Assembly (NCBI RefSeq): GCF_905220365.1
Contig: NC_061124.1
Coordinates: 250,501-314,500, forward strand
Length of the DNA: 64,000 bases
Reading direction: 5' to 3'
From: Vanessa cardui
Taxonomy: Eukaryota > Arthropoda > Insecta > Lepidoptera > Nymphalidae
The notes under the pieces were generated by a model. The model was given only the letters and a program-made list of their open reading frames with translations, was not told the DNA's origin and made no database searches. This document shows, in pieces, positions 23,101 to 32,500 of this stretch. The position numbers were made by a program, and so were the translations under genes. How positions within the stretch are numbered: the first letter of the stretch is position 1; each line of letters opens with the position of its first letter.

Positions 23101-25966
23101 TTATTTACGGGGAGAGAAGTATTTTGGTTGAGAGCACAACCATTGGGAGTAGTAGAGGGACAATTGCTAACAATGGATTGGTGAGCCTGTTTATCGTATC
23201 CTTTTCCAAGCGGTGATCTTGGGCGAGGAGTACTTAAAACAGTCTTACGATAGGATCTGATAGGTGAAGGGATAGATTTGTTTGGGATAGTTGGAGAATA
23301 TATAGGAGGGGTGAACATCTCTTTTGCAATCTCTGCATAGGATCTACGAACAGGAGGGAACCGTGAGGATGCTTCTATATATGACACATTGTCCTGGGAC
23401 ATAACAATTTTTATGGATTGTTGGCGTGAAAATTCAGGACAGTCCTTATCCGTAGTAAAATGAACACCTGAGCAATGTAAGCAAGTGGCGTTATCCTTAC
23501 TTACATCACAAGACTCACCTGTGTGGGATTTGGAGCACTTAAAACATCTAGGTTGTGATCGGCACTGAGTTTTTATGTGTCCATAACGGCAGCAGTTCAG
23601 GCATTGGATCGTAGGAAGTTTATACATTTCTACAGGTAGGGAAGTATGATAGGAAAACACTTTATTGGGAAGCATTTGCCCCCTAAATGTGATAACCACA
23701 GATTGGGTTGGGACCCATGTGATAACACCATCAGTAAAAGTTTTCCTGTTAAGGCGTCTGATTTTTAAAACTTCACCACATCCAGAGGGAAGTTCGAGTG
23801 ATGATGCTAATTCATCCATTGTCCAGTCCACGGGAATACCCTTAATCAAACCCATTCTAGTAATATTGAAAGTCGGTACAATAGCTTTGTATTTACACAT
23901 TTCAATAACAGGGTTTGCTAGAAAGGAGTTTGCTGCCTTGCTTGTTGAAAACTCAACAGATATTTTATTGCGTCCTACATTTTTAAGACCATCGTTAATA
24001 ATACCACTAATTTTGTGAGTATGTAGAAATTGCCCAAATTTGATAGCCCGTATAGTAGTTCCTGAAGCAGGATCAGAGACTTCCCGGGACACATGAACAA
24101 TGAAAGGGCCTTTGTCACTGTCTAAATAACTTTTAGGGCCTTCAGAGTAGGAAGGATGGGTATAAATCGTTTGGATGGAGGGAGTTGCGGTTGTGGGATG
24201 AATTACCGTTTTCTTTGTGTTGGAGTCGGAATTAATCGAATCATTAGTACTTTGTCGTTTACGAGAAGGTATAGAAGGAGAAGAACAATTGTCGGGAACT
24301 AAATCTACTGAGCCACCTGGATCAGGGGGTTCGGGAGGAGTATCAACCTCCATTATAAAACTTAAAAACTACAGAATATTAAAATACAGCAAATACTCAC
24401 AATATGTATAAATGTTAGTAACACCACTAGCCCAAATATCAACTAATAGTACTATTAACAGTAAAATACACTACAAAACTAAACGTAAACACTCAAAATC
24501 TCTTAACACGTGTGTTAACCAACACTAACGCAAGCCCTTCCTCTAAACATCTAATGGGAGGGGCGCGCGCCGTTGTGTTCGTAGTCTTAAGGCTATGATC
24601 GCCGGATGTAATATCAGAAATCTAAATTGAACAATGTGCTTATTCGAAGATTCAAGGTAACCCCTTGGAATTAATGTTTACGTTTTCCGTGTCTAAAAAG
24701 TGCCTAAGTACTTGAGATATTCATCTCAACTCTTAAAATTGTACCTCTTCATTATACAAGTTAGATTAGCACGCTAATTCTATCGAGATGAACCGACAAG
24801 AAAATCAATGGTTACACGTTTTTAAGTACAATGCTTCTATTTCTGTCATGATAATGTTTAAAAAGATCAAGACTTTTTATTTAATTTGAAAAATTAAATT
24901 AAATTATAATATAAATTACTTTTTTTTATTGGTTGAGTTATCACGTCATGCATGATGCATAACATTACTTTTAATTAAGTGTAACACTACATTTAAATAA
25001 TTATAATATGCGATAAAATAAATTTATTAGGTACTTATATATATATATACATTATAAGATAATGTTTCAGAAAAAAAAAAAAAGTAAATACGCAAAAAAC
25101 TGAAAATACCTTCAACGCGGAAATCAATACGATGTATACCTATTAAGTTCCAATACGTATTAAATTCTAGTGAGCTTACACTGAATATCATGTAACGCTT
25201 CTGCGAATCTAACCTTGCTAACCACCCTGCGGCGGCGGTACACTCACTGAGTGGAATCACATAAGCTTGTTAAATTTGAGATAAGTACTACTAAACGCGG
25301 AACCAGGAAAAATAATTAAATGTTGCCTTAATAATACCTAAATGCTGATTTCCCATACGTAAATATGTATTTATTCATGCTGTAAACTTTCCGACCTCGG
25401 CTTAAGTGTGATAATCAGTAATCTAATCTAATCCAGATCATCAGCTGGCATTTAAATGCCTCTGTGCATGCCATTTGCATACTTTCAAAATAATATTGAT
25501 TATTTATTTAAATATATTTAGCTTTCAAAATTTATTAAGAAATGATGCCGTAATGTATTTTAATATAGCTACAAGTTGATTATATTTTTAATTATTTATC
25601 ACATCATTGTGTACATGTGACCAAAAGTATTACAATTAAAATAAATAACAAGCGCTGTGAAATTGCGTGCATCCATGTCATATTTATTTAAAAATGAAAA
25701 CGCTGACACACGCTGCCGTCGTTTTTATAAACATACGTAATTTTTTTGTTATTTTTTGCCTGCATCCAAAGAAGCTTATGATTAGTAGACTATTCACGAG
25801 ACTTGCAACAACAAATGGCATTGTATTATAATGCCATTTTTGATTTGACAGTATTGTTTTATTTTATTTTTTTGTTTGCATTGGTGACAGTTCGTGGAGC
25901 TCGTGGATGGTGCCGCTGCTGCTCGGCGTGGCGGCGACGCTGGTGTACCGATACTTGTTCTTGTAG
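11109..25966 (+). CDS. Cyt-b5: Cytochrome b5, membrane-anchored isoform
   Basis: Cytochrome b5 is a tail-anchored ER haemoprotein that passes electrons to desaturases, P450s and related enzymes. Four exons join in phase: 11109-11225, 16472-16560, 16939-17049, 25891-25966, giving 130 residues. The haem ligands are His40 in HPGGEE and His64 in VSHSSDAR, with the family motif MKKYKIGELVEADR in exon 3. Exon 4 encodes the tail anchor SWSSWMVPLLLGVAATLVYR plus YLFL and a stop. Exon 3 ends with two bases of a codon (donor gtgcgt) that exon 4 completes as Asn. Intron 1 is 5.2 kb and intron 3 is 8.8 kb, the latter holding a full retroelement. AATAAA occurs at 26973-26978. An alternative ending is listed separately. 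The haem domain is firm, and the anchor exon is well supported by phase and sequence. Confidence 0.9.
11226..13080. other. Cytochrome b5 intron 1, left part
   Basis: AT-rich intronic DNA. I see no coding exon or recognisable mobile element in it. Confidence 0.4.
13084..13261 (+). repeat. Dispersed lepidopteran-type repeat fragment
   Basis: The segment runs from 'cctgcccgcggtttcgctcg' to 'gacagacagacagagttact' plus 'ttcacattta'. I recall this arrangement as a very common dispersed sequence in moth and butterfly genomes, probably the 3' part of a LINE or SINE. The boundaries are approximate and no target duplication was found. Confidence 0.5.
13765..13955 (-). repeat. tRNA-derived SINE, minus-strand copy (5' truncated)
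   Basis: On the minus strand it reads a box-B-like GGGTTCAAACCC, then 'agcaccacttaatt', 'catgtgcttaattt', 'gtgaaggaaaac' and 'gaggaaacctgc'. The same string of motifs is found on the plus strand at the right end of the window (63801-64000), so the two are copies of one family. Box A is missing here, so the copy is truncated. The ends are approximate. Confidence 0.65.
14392..14759. repeat. Foldback element with arms of about 115 bp
   Basis: The left arm (14392-14507) and right arm (14643-14759) are near-identical inverted copies, from 'aaatttttataaat' through 'ccgccttcaaaaatgaac' to the 'ggtgattaaaaaat' region. They flank a spacer of about 135 bp. The arrangement is that of a foldback or long-TIR MITE. 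I could not identify a target-site duplication. It lies in cytochrome b5 intron 1. Confidence 0.75.
15075..15455 (-). repeat. Dispersed lepidopteran-type repeat (ccgacttcaaaaaaggagg family)
   Basis: The right edge reads 'gaattgagaacctcctcc' plus 'ttttttgaagtcggtt', a repeat end that I recall from many lepidopteran sequences. The adjoining part ('gaggagttccctcgatttct' and 'cggcccagccatcttcgag') belongs to the same dispersed unit. It has no intact coding frame. The class is uncertain and the left boundary approximate. Confidence 0.5.
15456..16471. other. Cytochrome b5 intron 1, right part
   Basis: Mixed-composition intronic DNA. A CG-rich patch near 16075-16110 (cgccacgtcgcgacgcgtcg) stands out but matches nothing that I recognise. 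Confidence 0.35.
16939..17065 (+). CDS. Alternative cytochrome b5 C-terminus by read-through of exon 3
   Basis: If the exon 3 donor at 17050 is not used, the frame continues for five more codons and stops at TAG (17063-17065). This gives a 110-residue protein without the membrane anchor, ending GKCVVA. C-V-V-A fits a CaaX prenylation box (Cys, two aliphatics, Ala). Several AATAAA signals lie downstream (18571-18576, 18593-18598, 18745-18750), so a separate polyadenylated transcript is possible. The reading frame and stop are seen; use of this isoform and its lipidation are inference. Confidence 0.45.
17066..18988. other. Possible long 3' UTR of short cytochrome b5, or intron 3
   Basis: No coding exon is supported. 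Three AATAAA signals (18571-18576, 18593-18598, 18745-18750) would suit the 3' end of the read-through isoform. Otherwise this is the left part of intron 3. Confidence 0.4.
19283..22978 (-). CDS. Retrotransposon ORF2 (endonuclease / reverse transcriptase / RNase H)
   Basis: A 1231-residue frame. An N-terminal apurinic-type endonuclease shows QWNCKS, SETWL, MGDFNAHHTSWGS and GSDHFPI. The reverse transcriptase follows with YRPIALSSTLAKITE, GFRKGSSTIDSL, FLDISSAYDNV, GLPQGSVLSPLLY and the catalytic YADD. An RNase H domain follows with IYTDAS, FSGEAIALLEA, LCDSLSCL and WIPSHSAISGNEMAD. The C-terminus has a CCHC-like CECGLDEGSATHILFLC. The domain order EN-RT-RNase H plus a separate ORF1 is that of the I group. 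All catalytic motifs look intact. Confidence 0.92.
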   Translation of the reverse strand: MAPISFLQWNCKSVRPKKHELLSLINLHKPVIIAISETWLIPGSRFRVPGFSCLRDDRSDGYAGSAIFIRHSLPFSQIPLSLSSQHINAVAVRALNISFLSLYIPHPNPALIPDLSAIFSSLPHPILVMGDFNAHHTSWGSHFSDSFALLLMDIFDDANLCILNNGSPTRRVYPNQNPKSVVDLSLTSPALASQLSWNVLSSSFGSDHFPILLSLNNRSIPYSNPNPLLKYKLKHVNWSAYAESVDDMIDSLFASQDYRNVILCYDLFVNGILTAADLHFPKKHISKNHLLSTPWWDEECKRLTEQRLEAEETYTMCMSMDNFYKYQRIDAKLKRLISKKKKVSWIQFCESLSPRSSSSAVWSQLKKFRRCLNSDNPTSNTPSEWLNNFADKLAPPFVPYEDSFLISTPASTLDEMDAPFSFSELQCALNGLSDSTPGEDGVPYSFISKLNDKAKHCFLNIINSVFIKGIIPQSWKSQIVIPILKPGKNPSDFNSYRPIALSSTLAKITEHLLKNRLEWLMESRNILAPSQFGFRKGSSTIDSLSILTTDIRIAFAKGEYLVGIFLDISSAYDNVLLPLLRQKMQQLSIPPRIVHFICNLLTCRSITVRHQHLSLPPRFVWKGLPQGSVLSPLLYSIYTHDLDLSVNNFCNILQYADDIVLYHRSSSVENLSFRLNSALHYLSQWLCDHGLSLSIAKSQAVIFTKKRRIPAFDLFYEGQCINFVDKTKFLGIILDYKLNGISHSDYIAKKCEKSINALRAVSGVWWGAHPYTLKLIYNAIVRSHLDYGLFVLDPFNKSASEKLNKIQYKCLRIILGAMKSTPTNALQVECVDPPLQIRRQYLCDRFIIRLLQLPSHPLLIRLNKLSHLCNPDNPASPFLLNSFLKYTKLPHPLTTFPSNPLFSTSFKALIYNPPVITNLGLVKGSPDANIQFQTIFHQNWPNHLPIYTDASKLSPTGCVGAACWIPKFKIALLFKCPPETSVFSGEAIALLEAVKYALSHNIQQTIILCDSLSCLLAIKENPFRSRSRLSIVFKIREALLSCHQQGLQVLLVWIPSHSAISGNEMADSYAKIAIQSGTSEHFANTSQDLLSLAKAEMIKSWNSFWVSSKLVKGKYYSALQPEIPRRPWFSSHRHADRWVTSTICRLRLGHSCTPTHLAKIRVRDHSLCECGLDEGSATHILFLCPKLLRPIYDILPPKVPRPINVECLLTFVFSPFCSILCKYIKLNKIKL
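22929..24353 (-). CDS. Retrotransposon ORF1 (nucleic-acid-binding Gag-like protein)
   Basis: A 474-residue frame. Three Cys/His knuckles are seen: CLNCCRYGHIKTQC, CFKCSKSHTGESC and CLHCSGVHFTTDKDC. A serine/threonine/proline-rich N-terminal region precedes them, along with a central RRM-like or 'PRE_C2HC'-like stretch. Such proteins package the element RNA. The last 50 bases overlap the start of ORF2 in another frame, so ORF2 may be made by termination-reinitiation. No stop or frameshift is seen. Confidence 0.85.
   Translation of the reverse strand: MEVDTPPEPPDPGGSVDLVPDNCSSPSIPSRKRQSTNDSINSDSNTKKTVIHPTTATPSIQTIYTHPSYSEGPKSYLDSDKGPFIVHVSREVSDPASGTTIRAIKFGQFLHTHKISGIINDGLKNVGRNKISVEFSTSKAANSFLANPVIEMCKYKAIVPTFNITRMGLIKGIPVDWTMDELASSLELPSGCGEVLKIRRLNRKTFTDGVITWVPTQSVVITFRGQMLPNKVFSYHTSLPVEMYKLPTIQCLNCCRYGHIKTQCRSQPRCFKCSKSHTGESCDVSKDNATCLHCSGVHFTTDKDCPEFSRQQSIKIVMSQDNVSYIEASSRFPPVRRSYAEIAKEMFTPPIYSPTIPNKSIPSPIRSYRKTVLSTPRPRSPLGKGYDKQAHQSIVSNCPSTTPNGCALNQNTSLPVNNNPNFLEMLTKILLSIISTCNDIPLPSNVAQDLGQLFSILKNGPNQLPSMELQERPA
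24552..25890. other. Cytochrome b5 intron 3, right part
   Basis: AT-rich intron sequence between the retroelement and the anchor exon. No further exon or repeat could be supported. Confidence 0.4.
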
Positions 25967-27541
25967 TCTCGGTAATAATGGCGATAATAATACGTGCACT
26001 ACTACGAGCACACTATGCAGTAAAATAATATATTCGAGTGCATACGGGCACTCGAGTCAGAAGAGTTTTCTACAACTGATATAGATATATTGCTGACGGC
26101 CGAGTTTGATTATGCCCAATACAGTGGTACAGCTTGGAAACATTTGTGCCTTAATTTTTTTTTTACTATTTATGTTGGGCTTTATTTAAACTGTGTGTTT
26201 GTTTTTTATCCAATGATTGCACAGACAGCTATTGTTTCTTCAAAATAATCGTTTATAGTGTAAGACAAAAGTGGAGTCTCCATGCCAATTATTTTGAATT
26301 AAGAACATGGATTTAAAATCCATATTCTTAATTATTTATATTAAAACAAGTATTGTAATATTAAAAATGATTTTTATTGACAATTTATTGTAAATATTTT
26401 TAAAACGTGATCAAAAACAAGCGACTATTCTATTTTGCTTGATTGCAATACTGGTAACGATATTTGAATGAGTATTAAATGTATACTTACATTGTACAAA
26501 ACTGCATTTATTACATCTGTATGAAGTCCTAATACTATTTAGTGCTGTTGTTAATGTGTGAGTAACAAGATAATAATTCACAATAATATTTACATTTTAC
26601 AGAATATATTTACATACCTAATTGACATCGTCGGAAAAAAATATAATATATCTCTTGACTCAAAAAACTCCATAATTAATTGGCGCCGAACGTGTCACAC
26701 CTCTCTTTCCCTTTGCGTTACGCCCAGATGTGTATAAAATTATGCAAATTTAAATGATTACTTGTCGTATATGATTCTGGGGCTTGGTTTAGAAAATAGT
26801 TTAGAAGTAAGTTTTGTGTGTTTACATTCTCGCATGAGGTGCTGAGTTTTATATGGCGTGTTATTGTCAATTATTGTGTATGGTGTTTAGATAAAGATTT
26901 TTTACTTGCACTGTGTTGTTTTTTTTTTACTTTAAAATAGAAACGTATTATCAATATTAAAATTTAAAATGCAATAAAACCTAAATGTGTGTTTTAAAGA
27001 CAATCCTGGAGTCACTTTAAATATATACATAGAAAAAGATTTAATAATAACATATTAAAAGATAAAATTATTATTTATCACAAATTAACTTGTGAATGAA
27101 CAAAATAGTTTTGTAGATAAAATAAAACGTTGCTCTAAGAAATTGTCGTATTGTTGAGTTGCATAATTAAAAAAATTACATGACAGTAATTAATTTCAGT
27201 TTATCCTTATTTGCAGATACATACTAAGTGAAATATTTTTCAATATGAAAGATTTTAAAAAATCTAAATAATTATAATTTTATTGTATAACTTCTTTTTC
27301 TTTACAATTTGATATATAAAACCAATATTTTGAATAAAAATATGGTAAATTAATAAATTTTAATGAAACAAAACAAGTTACTCAAAATAAAGACCACATA
27401 TATTTATTTAACTTGCAATTGTTTTATTTCTTTCCTTAAACAGTAATAAAGCTTCTTCTTTCTTAAAAGGCTCTTAGCCCATAGGTTGTATCACATTTAC
27501 ATAAATTACAACTAAAAACACTAATATAGTACTTTATAATT
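25967..27541. other. Cytochrome b5 3' UTR and Siva 3' UTR (convergent genes)
   Basis: The cytochrome b5 poly(A) signal is at 26973-26978 (plus strand). A minus-strand AATAAA for Siva is at 27423-27428. An 18-bp hairpin with one mismatch lies at 26297-26332. No coding sequence was found. Confidence 0.5.
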
Positions 27542-28628
27542 TTAACTGTAACATGAAACACAAATTTCTGCACCCTCAGATCTGGAAATGAATAATATTT
27601 TATTAAAATATAAAATTAAATAAACATGTTATATTATTTGCATTGTAAATGTTCTCAGTGTTTTGTTACATTCAATGAGTTCTTGAAGTAAGTTGACAGT
27701 AGTATGTGGGTGAAATAATAAATCTTACCCAATTAGTGAACATTTAGAACAGTACGATTGCTGGCAGATGCTACACTGGTGCTGGCACACAGCACATAAG
27801 GAAATTTCACAGTAAGCGCAGTTGTCTGTCTCCAGTGTATTACATGCACAATACTGCACTCCAATATTTTTTTCTGTAATCTACAACATAAATAATAGCA
27901 TGAGTAATTTAAAATTTTAAATTGAAATTAAAGATATACTTGTTTCATTTATATTTAAAATGGATGGAATCTTAAATGGTAACAACTCAAATGGTAAAAA
28001 ACTCCAGGTAGTATTGGACTTAATGAGTGAAGTTTTAGAATTTTTTAGGCTTCAAATTAAATCATTCATCATTTGAAAGATATAGATTTTATTTCCATAA
28101 AATCATCAATGGCAAGCAATCATAACTCAATTCCACAAACAAATAGAACTATGTTTATACATAATCTCAATTTGGCAACTATTTTCAATATTATTATTGA
28201 AAATAGTTGCCAAATTGAGAGAAAAATAAATTTAGTAAATTTTCCCTGGTCTTATGTTTCGCATTATGAGTTGAGCACAAGTTACCATATTTCCAGAATG
28301 TAACAAGCTGCCATCTTTGCCGATAAAAAGTTGTTTCATTCCATCCTTTCTCTCGACCAGTGCAGTATCACAACTTTGTATAATATCATTTTGTATATTC
28401 TTCGCTCCACGAAACAGTAGTTGTAATGTTTTTTCTGTAATTTTCACAAATTCTGGTTTATGACATGGCATATAAGTTTGTTTCATAGCATAATAAGGTT
28501 ATTATAAAAAATAATTTACCGTATACTTTTTGTAATCTGTCCTCGTTGTTATTGAATTGCTTAAGACCTACGTGCATTTTACGTTGTTGAATAAAGTCTT
28601 CAGTGTATGGATTGGATCTTTTGGCCAT
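27542..28628 (-). CDS. Siva: Siva-like Cys-rich protein (apoptosis regulatory protein Siva homologue)
   Basis: Siva is a small zinc-binding protein that in vertebrates binds CD27-type receptors and promotes apoptosis; its insect role is poorly known. Four exons join in phase: 28520-28628, 28286-28434, 27729-27880, 27542-27581, giving 149 residues. The start MAKRSNPYTEDFIQQRKMHVGL and the TEKTLQLLFRGAKN and QLFIGKDGSLLHSG segments match the Siva N-terminal half. The C-terminal half has about 14 cysteines (YCACN, CAYC, CAVC, CSICQQSYCSKCSLIG) and ends EICVSCYS, like the family's final CTSC. Without the last 40-bp exon the frame would stop just after SLIG; the donor gtaaga and the phase favour splicing. 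It is divergent with Sec16. Confidence 0.85.
28165..28220. repeat. Perfect 26-bp hairpin in Siva intron 2
   Basis: The arms at 28165-28190 and 28195-28220 are perfect reverse complements around a 4-nt loop (ttat). No target-site duplication or transposon end was seen. It lies about 65 nt downstream of the exon 2 donor in the Siva transcript. Confidence 0.85.
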
Positions 28629-29564
28629 AGTTGACTCACTAAATTAGAATACTCAATGAAAATTGTTATTGGTATATAGAAATTTGTGGGTATAATTAAA
28701 ATATATTTTCGACACGCTGATATTGTTATGAAAAAAAAATCATATAAAATTAAAATTATAAACATTAAACAGTAGGTAAGCTATTAATCTCATGACTCTC
28801 ATGTCATTCTTTGACAGTTAATTTATAATGACATTTAAGTCGTATCTGAATAAAAATAAATTAATGAGGGATTTATTTATTTATTCTATTAACATTAAGT
28901 TCTTAAATATACACAAATATAATTTAAAATAGTTACTGTATAAATCTTGACCTTGTGGAATGTTGGCAAGAATCCTAGCAGCACATAAATAGTTAATATA
29001 GAAATATAAAGAAACATAATCCATACATATGATAATTATTATTTATTAATACAACATTTACTTATACTTACACATGATAGCTAATCTGTTGTAGAGCAGC
29101 AAATAACTTTTGTTGTATAACATAAAAATTAAGAGTCTGGTGTAAAGGGGAATGGTAAAAAAACGGCAATGTTTCAATTATATTTTAATTTATTTATTTT
29201 ACACTTAAAACGTCAGTTTTAATTGATAACAATTTAAATCATCTGTATCCGAACACTTGTTACAAAATTAGCATGGCGACACTGCCAACAGGGCACCTTC
29301 GATCGATGTGTTGCTGTCAACAATTTTTTACGAAACTATACATGAAATATTTAATATAACAGTTAGTTTCTCGTGTTAAAATTATAATATTTCCGCAAAA
29401 GGCCAGGTAGTATAAGTTATATATATGATGAAGTAAAAAACATATGCTTCAGAGTGAAAGTGTTTTCAATCTAATTTCATTTTGTGATAGTGACAAAGCT
29501 GTTTGCAATCTAACATATGTGAGGGGTTCTTCCACGAATGTTACGTAAGCGGCGGTAGTGCAGC
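28629..29564. promoter_or_regulatory. Shared promoter region between Siva and Sec16
   Basis: The 936 bp between the divergent start codons should hold both promoters and leaders. The part nearest Sec16 (29260-29560) is less AT-rich and contains 'cttcgatcgatg', an ATCGAT core like that of insect DRE promoter elements. No TATA box is assigned. Confidence 0.45.
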
Positions 29565-32500
29565 ATGTCGTGGATGAAGCGGCAAGGCAGCGCGCCACCG
29601 CCGAGCTCCGAGCACCAGGCCTACGCTGCAACTCAGGTAAGTTGCGCGCAGGTTATATCGACTCAGACGTAAACAATGACGTGGTTCAATAACTAGCTGA
29701 TTATAGGAAAATGTCATGTGATTTATAAATAACGAAATTTTAATGTTATTTAATTTTCATATGCTAACTTACTTCCTAACCTGCTAACTTAATTCGATTT
29801 AAAAATATCCTATTTACCAATTTTGTAATGACTGTGGATTGACTTTTAAAATACTCTTAGTAACACATATTGTTCTTATTTCTAGGCATATGGGAACCAA
29901 CAGAATATGTATCCAAATTATCAAGGTGCACCACCAACTGCTCAGCAACAGCAGATGTGGCAAGTGCCTCAACAGCAACCACAGTATAATCAGCAATATG
30001 GCCAAGTTTATCAGCAGCAACCATTTGTTAACAACACTAACCAGTACTTTCAACAGCCACAGCAATATAATCAGCACTATCCTAATCAAAACTTTGATAA
30101 TGCACAGCCTTCATACCAACAAAATTATTACCAAAATCAAATTCCACAACAGCATCAACAACAGCAACAACAGCAACAACAACAACAAAACTTTGCACAA
30201 AATGAAGGGAATACTGATGGATGGGAAGATAACTGGAATTGGGGGTGGGAGGATTCTTCTAAACATCAAAAACCTATGACCCAGACTGCCCCCTCTCAAC
30301 CAGCTTTGCAGCCTCCAGTTTATAATAATGCTAATGTAATAGAAGAGAGCTTTGCCTCTACGAATAGCTGGAATTGGTCTATGGAAGAGAAAAAAGATAC
30401 TGATCTTCAACAACCTATATCTCAACCCAATCAAGACAACCGAGAGAACTCTGCACACATTGATAATTCTAAGCATGAAAACAATGTGGCAATTGAATCA
30501 AACAATCAAAGGAGGGCCAGTAATATTTCTGCACACAGCACACATGATGAAATAAAAACATTAAACGACAAAGAAGTTGTTAAAGAGGCATTACCGAATT
30601 TAGCTTTAGGAAAGCGATTTAATTTAGAAAATTTAACACCTCAGTGGTCTATTGAGTCACAAATGTCCCAGGATTCTAGTGATGGACCACATACGCAATC
30701 GGAAGGCACATACAGGAGCGAGAACCAGTCTAGGAATTCTAGTAAAAGTAGTCCAGGACCAAACACTGACACTGCAAATTTTAACTATTCTCAGTCTAGT
30801 TTTAATGAAAATGTAACAAACAGTGAATGGTCCAACCATTACACTGAGGAGTCTTCGCTAGTCGGTAATATTCAAAGTAATAGCAGAAGAGAAAGCTGTG
30901 ATGAATTAGTTAACTCTATACAGGACATGAATATAGCTAATCATGAAAATGTATCGCTAGATGTTCAACATTCTAGCCATAATGTTGAAAATGTATCCGA
31001 TACTAAACCGATGAAAGGACCCGTGCCAGCTGTATCTCCAAATCCTATGGCATCAAATCAGTATATTTCGCAACCATCTATGCCCCCTCCTCCTCCTGTG
31101 TCTACTCAATACTTGTCACATAATATATCACCATCTATATCTACTATTAATTCTGAACAAACGGCTCAGTCTTTACCTGCAGCCAACATTACACCATCAT
31201 TATCATCATCAGCTGCGCAACCTCCTAGCCAGCCTCCAACTATATCAACAATGCCTTTACCTCCTACAACAAACTTTCCAGCATCTTCGAGTCAGAATCC
31301 ATTCAAAAATGCTGCACCATTTTCACATAAAAATATTTCTAAAGTGCCACCTGTTAATCCTCAGCCTCAGGCATATGCGCCCCCAAATTCGACCCAAATC
31401 TTAACTTCACCAGCTGCTGTTAGTAAGGTTGTTCAGCAAGACAGGCTCTCTGCAAACTTTGGAGCTAACTTGGAAACCACGCCTGACAATTCAGAGAGAC
31501 CTGATCAACCACAGGTATCAAACTACAGATCAATGCCTTTACCTTCTCAGGTACCTGATAACTTGGAAATTGCTCCACAGAATGATAGGAATGAGTATTT
31601 ACAAACTGCCCATTTATCTAGTGTGGACTTTGGTGAAAATACTGATTTTAGTCGTAATATCCCCCCACCAGGGCTAAGACGAATGGGGGTGGGACAACAG
31701 GAGGTAGAATACAATCAGAATTTAAATATTTCTGGTGACGAGCCTCCTCCCGGCTTAGCGCGAATGGTGCCTGGTCAGCAGACAGAAATTCATAATTCCT
31801 ACAATCAAGCAGCCGATGACTACATGGACCGACAAATTGACGGGCAACCGACTGACAGCAGTGGTCGACCTTACAGGCAAGCTGATGGCCAACAATTGCC
31901 CGATACTTACTCGCAAACAGTAACTACAAGAGGAGGAGACAGAAGACCTGTGGGCTTGGACAGGATGGTGCCCGGAGAGCCAAGTAATGATGAATATCCA
32001 CAATATCAAACTCAGAATTTTGCTTCTTCAAATGAACAACGAGTTGTTACTGGAGTTGATCATGATTATCCAATATCACCCGATGCGGGCCCGACCGACA
32101 TTCGCGAGCAAAACGTGGACGGATCCGACTATACTGAACCTCCTGCGAGGAATCCGTCGAGGAGTATAATCGGAGCAAGAGAAGCTAGCAATGCCACGTC
32201 TCCTGATTTCAGTCTATCTGTTGATGATCAACAAAGAGAGATCACAATGGAAGGCGAAAATTTGCAAGATTTGAGCGTCGTTTCATCGGCGGATATGTCT
32301 TTTTCCAGGGAACCAACGTACGATGGTTCCAACGCCAACACGGTGGAAGCGACAAAAGATCGCAACCACGATGCTACAGATGCAACCGATTACCCAACTA
32401 ACAATTCGAGAAGACAATCTCTCAATCGTGCCACCTCAGGTGAGGATTCGGAGAGAGATCGAGCTTTCAAGGGATCCCCGAGAAAAGACAGGGAGAAACA

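Larger units (their letters stand above)
19001..24539 (-). mobile_element. Full-length I/Jockey-superfamily non-LTR retrotransposon
   Basis: About 5.5 kb on the minus strand, carrying two long open frames and flanked by a 12-bp direct repeat, CCTCTAAACATC, at 18989-19000 and 24540-24551. The repeat is read as the target-site duplication. There are no long terminal repeats. The 5' UTR is about 186 bp, and the 3' UTR after ORF2 is about 280 bp without a long poly(A). Gag-like zinc knuckles in ORF1 and an endonuclease, reverse transcriptase and RNase H in ORF2 place it near the I group. Both frames are uninterrupted, so insertion was probably recent. It sits antisense in cytochrome b5 intron 3. 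The exact clade is not determined. Confidence 0.88.
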
